Part shown: piece by piece, positions 1 through 6,489 of the stretch
Layout: each line of letters starts with the position of its first letter
Numbering within the stretch: the stretch's first letter is position 1
Source: Bacteriovoracaceae bacterium
GTDB lineage: Bacteria; Bdellovibrionota; Bacteriovoracia; Bacteriovoracales; Bacteriovoracaceae
Assembly: GCA_023151145.1 (NCBI GenBank)
Contig: JAKLJM010000168.1
Span: 1 to 10,804, forward strand
Direction of reading: 5' to 3'
DNA: 10,804 nucleotides
The notes under the pieces: model-generated
The model's database searches: none
The model's input: the letters and a program-made list of their open reading frames with translations, nothing else
What the model was told of the DNA's origin: nothing
Made by a program: the position numbers and the translations under genes

Positions 1-1274
1 GCCGAAAGCTTAGTATCGCCGTCTGTAGACTTAAGTGGCGCCTTTGCCGAGTACTCTAATTGCATTAACCACAGCTTCATTCTTGGAGTAAGTGTTAAAT
101 ATTGCTTATCAACCATCCCTCTAAGCATTAGACCTAGGCGATCTCCCCACACATGTGCGCCAGCGTCAGCCCCTAAGTACATACCGTCTGAAAAACCATA
201 ACCAGAACGCTTATGAACACCTAAGAATGGCTGAATCGATAAGGCATTCCAACGATATAGGGCATCTGCATGAAAACGAATTAAAGGATCATAACCATAA
301 GATTGCTCTTTTGATCCAGTTTCTCTTTCTTTCATCTTTGAGATCTTGATCTCTTCTGCCGCTAAAAATGTCGAATAGTTTGAGTTTTTGTATCCAAATT
401 TTAAGTCAGTTTGAAGAGTTGTCTCAGTGTTTTGTTTTTTTGGTAACTCAATCTCTTGACCAGCGGCGATCTGAGATGATGTTACTTTTTGGAAGATATC
501 AGTTCTGCTTAAACCATATATATTCCAGTGACCAAAGAAATGCTCACCAGAAGTAAACTCGTTAAACAATCCTGCTTTAACGTCTAATTTGGCAAAAAGA
601 TCGAAGTTAGGTACAGCTTGTTCTGTTGGAAAAACGTATTCGCCTACTTTTTGCGTAGAACAATACAATTTAGCCTCAGCTGGAAGTGATGTTAATGGAT
701 TATTACAATATTCTATTACGTCACATGTTTTACCAGCACCATAAGTAGTAGAAGTCGTTCTTCCTGCACAAACACCAAAGAAGCCAGCCTTTCTAATTTC
801 TGTAGCAAGGGCAGCTGGAATTTCATCACCGAAGAGATCGACGATTTTTTCTTCAGTTAATAACTCTGACTTAATACCAATATTGGCACCCATATCAGCA
901 TTCACGCGAAGATTTGGTTTAACGTTTACATCCCAAGCAGTGAAACTAAAAATAGGAATCCCGATATTTAAATTTACTTTGATGGATTGCTCAGTCTTAT
1001 CGTATTTGGCAAGAACGGCATTGGCTGCGTTCAGTTTATCGCCAGTTGAACCTTGAGTTTCACCAGCTTTTTTTACGTCGTCAACGAAATCAAGAGCGTT
1101 TTTATTCATTGAGGCATTGATGTCCAAGATGAAGTCATGACCAAAAGGTCTCATCATCGCTTCGGTTTTTAATTTGTCTTCAATTAACTTGTAACGATCA
1201 ACAACATCGTATGCACTTGCCGATTGAATCAACGACAAACACAAAAACGACTTTAAAAATAAACTTCTTTTCAT
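1..1274 (-). CDS. Exported protein, probable outer-membrane barrel (partial, C-terminus beyond window)
   Basis: An open frame of 424 complete codons runs from ATG at 1274 off the left edge with no stop. The product begins with a clear Sec signal peptide: MKRS, a hydrophobic stretch, then a likely cut after SASA (residue 21). The mature N-terminus is helical and charged (about 22-110). Next comes a section with alternating polar and hydrophobic residues, and a loop with four Cys (169, 184, 190, 205) that could form two disulfides in the periplasm or at the surface. The last 100 residues are rich in aromatic residues and short strand-like segments, as in outer-membrane barrels. The start at 1274 has an AAGGAAGG ribosome binding site 6 bases upstream. 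A second in-frame ATG at 1280 sits directly against that site and is less likely. I do not recognise the family. Barrel and disulfides are inferences from composition. Confidence 0.8.
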   Translation of the reverse strand, partial: MKRSLFLKSFLCLSLIQSASAYDVVDRYKLIEDKLKTEAMMRPFGHDFILDINASMNKNALDFVDDVKKAGETQGSTGDKLNAANAVLAKYDKTEQSIKVNLNIGIPIFSFTAWDVNVKPNLRVNADMGANIGIKSELLTEEKIVDLFGDEIPAALATEIRKAGFFGVCAGRTTSTTYGAGKTCDVIEYCNNPLTSLPAEAKLYCSTQKVGEYVFPTEQAVPNFDLFAKLDVKAGLFNEFTSGEHFFGHWNIYGLSRTDIFQKVTSSQIAAGQEIELPKKQNTETTLQTDLKFGYKNSNYSTFLAAEEIKISKMKERETGSKEQSYGYDPLIRFHADALYRWNALSIQPFLGVHKRSGYGFSDGMYLGADAGAHVWGDRLGLMLRGMVDKQYLTLTPRMKLWLMQLEYSAKAPLKSTDGDTKLS

Positions 1275-1307
1275 TTCCATCCTTCCTTGCATGTAAATAG
1301 TTCTTTT

Positions 1308-1335
1308 AGAATAAGGCCAATTGAATCTTTGTAAA
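1308..1335 (-). promoter_or_regulatory. Candidate sigma70-type promoter for the left-edge exported gene
   Basis: Read on the minus strand, a TTTACA (-35, 1335-1330) and a TATTCT (-10, 1313-1308) are separated by 16 bases, about 34 bases upstream of the ATG at 1274. Each box is near consensus. The assignment rests on pattern alone in AT-rich DNA. Confidence 0.4.
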
Positions 1336-1460
1336 GATAAGTTTTCCATTAGGAAAAAAGTCATCTTCACAGATAGAAAAACTTAATTTATCGGACAAAT
1401 GGTTCATAGATTATTAGTTGATTAAAACTTTTTGCCTTTCTTTATTAACGAAAATTTCAC

Positions 1461-1488
1461 TTGTAAACTTATCAAATTCAGTCACAAT
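1461..1488 (+). promoter_or_regulatory. Candidate promoter placing the transcript start at the ATG of the FHA-like gene
   Basis: TTGTAA (1461-1466) and CACAAT (1483-1488) are spaced by 16 bases. The ATG of the next gene is at 1495, so a transcript starting about 7 bases after the -10 box would begin at or beside the start codon. No purine-rich ribosome binding site precedes that ATG. Both boxes deviate from consensus, so this is a tentative call. Confidence 0.3.
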
Positions 1489-1494
1489 TAATTT

Positions 1495-2079
1495 ATGAAC
1501 GCAGAATACTCAAGCACAGATGTCCGATATACCTTAGATATTCGAGTGCCCAAAAAAATCCCACAAAGAATAGACGTTTTAGAAAACGTTTCTGTCGGTA
1601 GTGATCCCCGCAATGACATTATTTTATCCAGTGAAGATGGTGCCCATCATAAACAATTTATTTTTAAAAAACGTGCCAATGCCTTAGTTGGCATCAATAA
1701 TTATAATGGGAGCTTTGAAGCTTTACTTAATCAGACCCCAATGATTGAAGGAAAGCACTATATCCTGGAAAAAGGTGACACCATCACTCTCCACCAAATT
1801 GAAATACATATTCGTCAGGATTCTACTCAAGCCTTGAGTAAATCTGGCGAAGGGACTGTGCCTCATCTCAAATTTCTTGATCAAAAAAAGAAACTTATCC
1901 AAGAAGAAATGGAGCAGGCCCAAAATAAATCAGGAACCACCTCGCTAAATAAAGTAGATGGTTTTCAAAAAAGTAACCTAGGCTTTTTCGATAAGCTTAA
2001 AAATCTTTTTAAGAAAAATTCCACACCTTCCGTCACCCCTCAATCAAAACCAGGTGGACAGAAAAAAAAGAAAAAATAG
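1495..2079 (+). CDS. FHA-like domain protein, degenerate, with lysine-rich tail
   Basis: This is a 194-residue protein with no signal peptide or membrane segment, so probably cytoplasmic. Residues about 26-107 read as a forkhead-associated fold: VSVGSDPRNDIIL (32-44), GAHHKQFIF (49-57), NNYNGS (68-73) and a late EKGDTITL strand (92-99). FHA domains normally bind phosphothreonine through GR and SxxH motifs. Here the Arg is Ser36 and the usual Ser is missing, so classical phosphopeptide binding is doubtful. A charged, probably helical linker (about 125-145) leads to a short amphipathic GFFDKLKNLFKK segment (163-174) and a tail ending in five Lys, which might touch membrane or nucleic acid (inference). 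An in-frame TAA at 1489-1491 fixes ATG 1495 as the earliest possible start, although no ribosome binding site is visible. tgt follows 123 bases downstream, and no clear terminator lies between them. Confidence 0.8.
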   Translation: MNAEYSSTDVRYTLDIRVPKKIPQRIDVLENVSVGSDPRNDIILSSEDGAHHKQFIFKKRANALVGINNYNGSFEALLNQTPMIEGKHYILEKGDTITLHQIEIHIRQDSTQALSKSGEGTVPHLKFLDQKKKLIQEEMEQAQNKSGTTSLNKVDGFQKSNLGFFDKLKNLFKKNSTPSVTPQSKPGGQKKKKK

Positions 2080-2162
2080 TGAAATCCTTACACTGTTCTA
2101 GTCAAAATCTTTAAAATAAGTTAAAAAGCCCCTCAGTCTAATTCAAGTTGAAGATAATCAAC

Positions 2163-2183
2163 CAGTTAAAAACTTTTTAACTG
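2163..2183. repeat. Perfect 21-base inverted repeat upstream of tgt, possible operator
   Basis: The arms CAGTTAAAAA (2163-2172) and TTTTTAACTG (2174-2183) are exact reverse complements around a single central C. The half-site AGTTAAAAA also occurs as a direct copy at 2119-2127, 45 bases upstream. The repeat lies 20-40 bases before the tgt start, where it would overlap a promoter or the 5' leader. It has no following T-run, so it is not a normal terminator. A protein-binding operator is an inference, and AT-rich chance symmetry is possible. Confidence 0.5.
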
Positions 2184-2202
2184 TTAGAAAAGGAAACATT
2201 TA

Positions 2203-3369
2203 ATGAGTGAAAGAATCCAAGACCAAGTCAAAGAACATTTTAAATTTGAACTTCAACACGTCGACAAACATTCTAAGGCCAGAGCGGGAATCATCACAAC
2301 TCCGCACGGACAAATCCAGACCCCGGTTTTTATGCCAGTGGGAACTCACGGTGCCATCAAAGCCCTGCAGCCTAAAGTGCTTGAAGATATGGATACAAAA
2401 ATTATCCTTTCAAACACCTACCACCTCCACTTAACGCCAGGAAGTGATTTAATAAAAAAAGCCGGTGGCCTTCATAAATTTATGAACTGGGATCGTCCGA
2501 TTCTTACTGACTCTGGTGGCTTTCAAGTGTTTTCTTTACAAAAGAAAAGCATCAAAGAAGAAGGAGCTGAATTCGCTGATCAAAAAGGGAAAAAAATCCT
2601 ACTATCACCAGAGACTTCAATCACGATTCAACAAAACTTAGGCTCAGATATTATGATGGCCTTCGATGAATGTATTCCTTATCCGGCCACACGTCAGTAT
2701 ACCCAAACGTCAATGGATAGAACTCATCGATGGCTTGATCGTTGTATTGAAACATGGACTAATCCCAAACAAGCACTTTTTGGAATTATTCAAGGGTCAA
2801 CTTATAATGATCTTAGAAAAGAATGTGTCGACGAACTCATTAAGCGCGATCTTCCGGGTTATGCAATTGGTGGAGTTTCTGTAGGTGAAGGCGCTGAATG
2901 GATGGAAAAAATTGTCAGCTTCACTGCTCCTTTAATGCCGGTAAATAAACCTCGTTACGCTATGGGGATTGGAAATCCAGAAGATCTATTAATGTTATGG
3001 GAAAACGGCATTGATATGAGTGACTGTATTATTCCAACAAAATTTGCTCGTGGAGGCACTCTCTTTACTTCTAGAGGAAAAATAAGAATTCGTCATAGAA
3101 ATTATCGCCGCGATTTTTATCCCATTGATGTGAGCTGTTCTTGTTATACTTGTAAGAATTTTTCACGTGCTTATATAAAGCACCTCTTTGATTCCAACGA
3201 AATCTTGGGTCAAATTTTGGCCACCACTCACAATATCGCCTTTTATAAAGGATTAGCTGAAAAAGCTCGCGAAGCAATTTTAGAAGATCGTTTCTTAGAA
3301 TTTAAAAAAGATTTCTTTACCCATTATAAAAGAGATCAGAACGATGATGGTGATGATTCAGAAGATTAG
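2203..3369 (+). CDS. tgt: Queuine tRNA-ribosyltransferase (tRNA-guanine transglycosylase)
   Basis: Bacterial Tgt exchanges guanine 34 for preQ1 in the GUN anticodons of Asp, Asn, His and Tyr tRNAs, a step of queuosine synthesis in the cytoplasm. The 388-residue product is of normal length (about 370-390) and carries the family motifs in order: PVFMPVGTHG (41-50), LTDSGGFQVFSL with Asp103 as the catalytic acid/base position, AFDEC (153-157), GIIQG (194-198), GGVSVGEG (223-230), and DMSDC with Asp274 as the expected nucleophile. The zinc site is complete: Cys312, Cys314, Cys317 and His343. The usual PTR after the nucleophile is PTK here, a mild variation. An acidic tail (DDGDDSED) ends the protein. 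AAAAGGAAA precedes ATG 2203 at good spacing. No other queuosine gene lies in the window. It probably ends at the terminator just downstream. Confidence 0.97.
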   Translation: MSERIQDQVKEHFKFELQHVDKHSKARAGIITTPHGQIQTPVFMPVGTHGAIKALQPKVLEDMDTKIILSNTYHLHLTPGSDLIKKAGGLHKFMNWDRPILTDSGGFQVFSLQKKSIKEEGAEFADQKGKKILLSPETSITIQQNLGSDIMMAFDECIPYPATRQYTQTSMDRTHRWLDRCIETWTNPKQALFGIIQGSTYNDLRKECVDELIKRDLPGYAIGGVSVGEGAEWMEKIVSFTAPLMPVNKPRYAMGIGNPEDLLMLWENGIDMSDCIIPTKFARGGTLFTSRGKIRIRHRNYRRDFYPIDVSCSCYTCKNFSRAYIKHLFDSNEILGQILATTHNIAFYKGLAEKAREAILEDRFLEFKKDFFTHYKRDQNDDGDDSED

Positions 3370-3381
3370 AGTATTAAATTA

Positions 3382-3406
3382 AGCCCCGAATCTTCGGGGC
3401 TTTTTT
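3382..3406 (+). terminator. Strong intrinsic terminator between convergent genes
   Basis: A perfect 9-base-pair GC-rich stem, AGCCCCGAA (3382-3390) and TTCGGGGCT (3393-3401), with a 2-base loop is followed by a T-run (through 3406, then A and more T). It begins 13 bases after the tgt stop. Read on the minus strand, the stem lies just past the stop of the convergent gene at 3410, but its trailing T stretch is weaker (TTAATTT). It may therefore work in both directions, best for tgt. Confidence 0.93.
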
Positions 3407-3409
3407 ATT

Positions 3410-4444
3410 TTAGAAGATTAATTTTAATTGCAAGCCAATATAAGCATTATTTTTTGAGGCACCTGGAATATTTAATGGCGGAAGTGGATTTGTGTTTGAA
3501 ATTGAAAATCTGGCATCTTTTATAAAATTACCATCTAATGCTTTATTGATCTGCTTAGAAAGTGCTCCGGCCGGATTCATTAACACTGAAGCAGTTGTCC
3601 CTAATGCTTTAGAACCTAAAATTTTACCACCATTTAAATCAATTTTTTGTTGGGCCATATAAAACACTTCACCCATTAATGAACCAATCACCGGGGTGAT
3701 GATCAAATCTTGAATTGAAGGAACTTCGGCCAATGCTTCAATTCCGTATTCCCAAAAAAATGTCGACATCGCTACAGAAAAAGCAAATGATTCCATTCGA
3801 GAAAATCCTTGGTGGCGAACCATGGTATAATAAGCCGCACCTGAAATGGGATGACCAATATAATTTACGGCCCAATCATCTTTATCTACAACTGGTCCCT
3901 TTTTAATATTGTCATCATATTTTGAAGCTAAGGCCACAAGACCTTTTGATTTATCCCATTTTGAAATGCTTTCTGGCAAAGACCAAATAATACCAAACAT
4001 CCCTGCTCCCATCACGCCTAGATTTCTCACTTCTTTTACAAGTACTTTTTCTTTTTGTGACAGATCACTAAAGTTCACTCCACGATCAAATTCATCTTTA
4101 TTTGAATCTCTCATAACAACAATAGAAACTAATGGCTTCTCTGCATCATAGCGACAAACATCTTTTTCAAGGTTGTATTCTTTTCTAACAGCATCACAAC
4201 CCTTTTGGTCTTGAGTATTGATAGTAATAACTTTACCTTCCATAAAGTCGCGACGTTGACCATTATGTAGGGCATCTTGCATAACTTCTTTATATTGGTC
4301 TTTTGTTAAATATTTACTTAGAGGATTGAAAAGATAAGGATCAATTTTATTAGGATCACCGTGATTTGTTAAAACTGTATCAACAGCAAAAGTGTTAAAT
4401 AAAGTTCCAACTAAAAGTGTCGTCGCCAATAATACTTTTTTCAT
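3410..4444 (-). CDS. Exported DUF3943-like protein
   Basis: The 344-residue product starts with a Sec signal peptide (MKKVLLATTLLVGTLFNTFA, cut near residue 20). Residues about 189-262 match, from memory, the pattern of the DUF3943 family: DDWAVNYIGHPISGAAYY, then FSRMESFAFSVAMSTFFWEYGIEALAEVPSIQDLIITP and GSLMGE. These conserved N, H, P, WEY, E and GE positions are typical of that envelope family, whose function is unknown. Two Cys (83 and 97) in the preceding region could form a disulfide. The C-terminus ends in an aromatic-flanked hydrophobic strand (IGLQLKLIF), consistent with outer-membrane association. The start has a TTGAGGA ribosome binding site about 6 bases upstream. It converges on tgt and is separated from the upstream serC remnant by its own promoter, so it looks monocistronic. 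Confidence 0.85.
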   Translation of the reverse strand: MKKVLLATTLLVGTLFNTFAVDTVLTNHGDPNKIDPYLFNPLSKYLTKDQYKEVMQDALHNGQRRDFMEGKVITINTQDQKGCDAVRKEYNLEKDVCRYDAEKPLVSIVVMRDSNKDEFDRGVNFSDLSQKEKVLVKEVRNLGVMGAGMFGIIWSLPESISKWDKSKGLVALASKYDDNIKKGPVVDKDDWAVNYIGHPISGAAYYTMVRHQGFSRMESFAFSVAMSTFFWEYGIEALAEVPSIQDLIITPVIGSLMGEVFYMAQQKIDLNGGKILGSKALGTTASVLMNPAGALSKQINKALDGNFIKDARFSISNTNPLPPLNIPGASKNNAYIGLQLKLIF

Positions 4445-4463
4445 AACAATTCCTCAAAATAGG

Positions 4464-4477
4464 TTTTTTTTATTATG
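4464..4477 (-). promoter_or_regulatory. Candidate -10 box running into an A8 start region (DUF3943-like gene)
   Basis: On the minus strand CATAAT (4477-4472) is directly followed by eight A (4471-4464), then CCTATTTTGAGGA and the start codon at 4444. The transcript would begin inside the A-run, about 20-28 bases before the ATG. No convincing -35 box was found at 16-18 bases. Confidence 0.45.
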
Positions 4478-4551
4478 ACTTAGATTCTTGGAGACTGGTG
4501 AGAAATGAGAAAGACTTACAGGGTAAGGTTTGGGCCGTAACATTTTTAGAC

Positions 4552-4579
4552 ACCCCTTAATCTTTTAAAATTAAGGGGT
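4552..4579 (-). terminator. Hairpin after the serC remnant, possible terminator
   Basis: ACCCCTTAAT (4552-4561) and ATTAAGGGGT (4570-4579) form a perfect 10-base-pair stem around an 8-base loop, 12 bases past the serC stop on the minus strand. There is no proper T-run on either strand, so it could instead be an RNA-stabilising 3' hairpin. The position favours a 3'-end role for serC. Confidence 0.5.
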
Positions 4580-4591
4580 TATAGGTATTCG

Positions 4592-5705
4592 TTAGAGTTT
4601 AGATTCAATCATCATCGATAATAATTTTGTTAGTTTCTCTAAATCATTAAATGAAATATTATGAAACATCGAAATTCTAAATTGATTTCTCCCAAGTTTT
4701 CTATAACCATCAATTCCGTAAACATATTTTTTCTTTTCAAGAAATTTAATAACATCATCTACATTGACTTTTGAATCAACATCGATTGTGGCCACAGCTA
4801 CTGAACGAAATTCTTTTTCTTCAATAAAACAAGTTAAATAAGATTTTGATTCGGCCCATGAATACAATAAGTCTGCTTTCTTTTTAGACTCTGAAATAAC
4901 AGCATCGTATCCAGTAGTATTCATCAATTTAATTTGTTCATTTAAAAAATATAGAGTCGCAATGGCCGGCGTATTATATGTTTGATTCGCTTCTGAATTC
5001 GTAATCGCTTGCTTAAAGCTCATAATCTCTGGAATGTAACGAGATTTATCAGCAGCAATCTTCAAAGCTCTTTCACGAGCTTTTTTAGACATAATCGCAA
5101 TAAATAATCCGCCATCAGAAGCAAACACTTTTTGAGGAGCAAAAAAGAAAACATCAACTTTACTCACATCAATAGGACATTGTCCTGCACCCATCAACGC
5201 AAAGGAGAGTATTGGCATCTACCGCTGGAATTTTTGACAGCTGAACACCTGTAGAGGTTTCATTCAGCGTCACTGCGATTACATCACTGCCTGATTTAGC
5301 TTCCCCATTAATTCCTTTTCCGAAAGGAACTGCTACTTGATCGGCTGCAATCCATGGAACTAACTTTGAAGATAAAAACCATTTCTCAGAAAATTCTCCA
5401 CAAGTAAAATGTGAAATCTTTTTTTCCACTAAACCTAAGGCAATCATATCAAACAACAATGTCGAGCCACCATTTCCAAGAACAACAAGGAACTCTTGTG
5501 GATCTAATTTGAAATACTTTAAAAGTCCTTCTTGAACTTCTTTCACTAAATTTTTCACCGCTGGCTTTCTATGACTTGTTCCAAGAAGATGAGGGCCAGT
5601 TTTATAAAGATTCATGACAAAATCGGTCGGAATTAAACTTGGTCCACAACCAAAACGAGGATCAGATGGAATTAAATTTTCGGGTACAGTAAAATTATCA
5701 AACAT
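4592..5705 (-). pseudogene. serC: Phosphoserine aminotransferase, broken by an internal frameshift
   Basis: SerC is a cytoplasmic PLP enzyme that converts 3-phosphohydroxypyruvate plus glutamate to phosphoserine in serine synthesis. Two overlapping frames together encode one enzyme of the actinobacterial-like SerC type. The N-terminal part starts at ATG 5705 behind a strong AAGGAG site and holds GTSHR (42-46), GNGGST (77-82) and NETSTGV (148-154). It reads correctly to LLCVD (Asp171, the expected PLP-nitrogen binder), then shifts and stops at 5169. The C-terminal part resumes at GAGQCPIDV near 5191, with the PLP lysine in FAPQKVFASDGG, NQTYNTPA and YRKLGRNQFRIS, and ends at 4592. The family motif VDxTSGAG lacks three residues, and one base stands where nine are expected. 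An 8-base deletion near 5192 therefore explains the break. Rejoined length would be about 373, normal for the family. The internal ATGs of the second frame have no ribosome binding site. A sequence error remains possible. Confidence 0.88.
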
Positions 5706-5722
5706 ATAAGATCTCCTTAAAT

Positions 5723-5751
5723 ATATTAAGAGTGTCAAAAATACTTTGTCA
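5723..5751 (-). promoter_or_regulatory. Candidate promoter of serC
   Basis: Minus-strand TGACAA (5751-5746) and TAATAT (5728-5723) have the ideal 17-base spacing and sit just before the AAGGAG site and ATG 5705. The leader would be short, about 10-12 bases. The retained promoter and binding site suggest the serC break is recent. Confidence 0.4.
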
Positions 5752-5786
5752 TTTTACCCCAATCTCTGAAAGAATACTAAACAATC

Positions 5787-6488
5787 ATGAAAAAAATTTT
5801 TAACTTAAAACTTTTATTAAAAAATAAAAAAACAATGACACACTCATTGTTTAATACATTTTTTACAGTACTTTCAATTTTTTTTATTGCAAACATTTTA
5901 CCAACTTTCGTCTATGCTGATTTAATTCCCAATCGTTCACAAAGTAATATTTTAGAATCAAAGACCACTGACTGGTCTCTAGGAATCGGAAATTTTTGTG
6001 AACTGATAGGTCGAGTGCAAGTAGATGAGAAAGGAAATCACAACCTATGTACCTATCGCCCATTCATCAGTTCGGATTTTTTCCTTAGAACAAATCATGG
6101 ACTGCACTATGGCCTACTTTTAGGATCAAGCTTTCCTCAGTCACCGAAAGATGACTACACCCATCGTATGGTTATGCACCTTGCTCCTTCGGCCAGAGTT
6201 TTTTACGAACATTTTCATTTTCAATTATCCCTAGGATTACAGTTCACTCGCATCTGGGGTGATGGTGGTGAAGTAGTTTTAAATAATGGTTCAAGCACTC
6301 AAACGTTCAATGTTCCCAATGAATCAAGATTTGCCAGAAATACAATTGTCGGAATAGGTGTAGGCTATAGTTTATTTGATCAATTCACCTTGAATTCTGA
6401 TCTCTATGCATTAGATTTATTGGATACCGACAAAAGAGCATATTCTTTATTACTTCAAATGAAATATCATTTCGGTGAATGGTTATAA
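5787..6488 (+). CDS. Small outer-membrane beta-barrel protein
   Basis: The 233-residue product has a Lys-rich N-terminus and a long hydrophobic stretch (about 24-44) ending FVYA, a likely signal-peptidase site before Asp45. The mature part of about 189 residues alternates strands and loops: FFLRTNHGLHYGLLLGS, MVMHLAPSARVFYEHFHFQLSLGLQFTRIW, NTIVGIGVGYSLF, FTLNSDLYALDLL, and a final strand YSLLLQMKYHFGEWL. This fits an OmpA/OmpW-like eight-strand barrel, but no named family is recognised. Cys71 and Cys88 may form one disulfide. The start is uncertain. ATG 5787 has only a weak, distant GAAAGA, and ATG 5835 (MTHSLFN) would give a more usual signal length but also lacks a binding site. The metalloprotease gene begins one base after its stop, so the two are probably co-transcribed. 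Confidence 0.8.
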   Translation: MKKIFNLKLLLKNKKTMTHSLFNTFFTVLSIFFIANILPTFVYADLIPNRSQSNILESKTTDWSLGIGNFCELIGRVQVDEKGNHNLCTYRPFISSDFFLRTNHGLHYGLLLGSSFPQSPKDDYTHRMVMHLAPSARVFYEHFHFQLSLGLQFTRIWGDGGEVVLNNGSSTQTFNVPNESRFARNTIVGIGVGYSLFDQFTLNSDLYALDLLDTDKRAYSLLLQMKYHFGEWL

Positions 6489-6489
6489 G

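Noticed and set aside
155..556. Two plus-strand open frames at 155-349 and 368-556
   Set aside because: They lie antisense to the long exported gene, whose continuous frame, signal peptide and ribosome binding site explain this DNA.
2207..3277. Small frames inside tgt on both strands
   Set aside because: tgt is complete and conserved across the whole stretch. The small frames have no recognisable protein features.
3715..4151. Plus-strand frames opposite the DUF3943-like gene
   Set aside because: They are antisense to a gene with a signal peptide and conserved motifs, and their own sequences are without domains.
4592..5705. Programmed frameshift in serC instead of a broken gene
   Set aside because: No slippery run or stimulator is seen at 5192, and bases are missing from a conserved motif, which frameshifting cannot restore.
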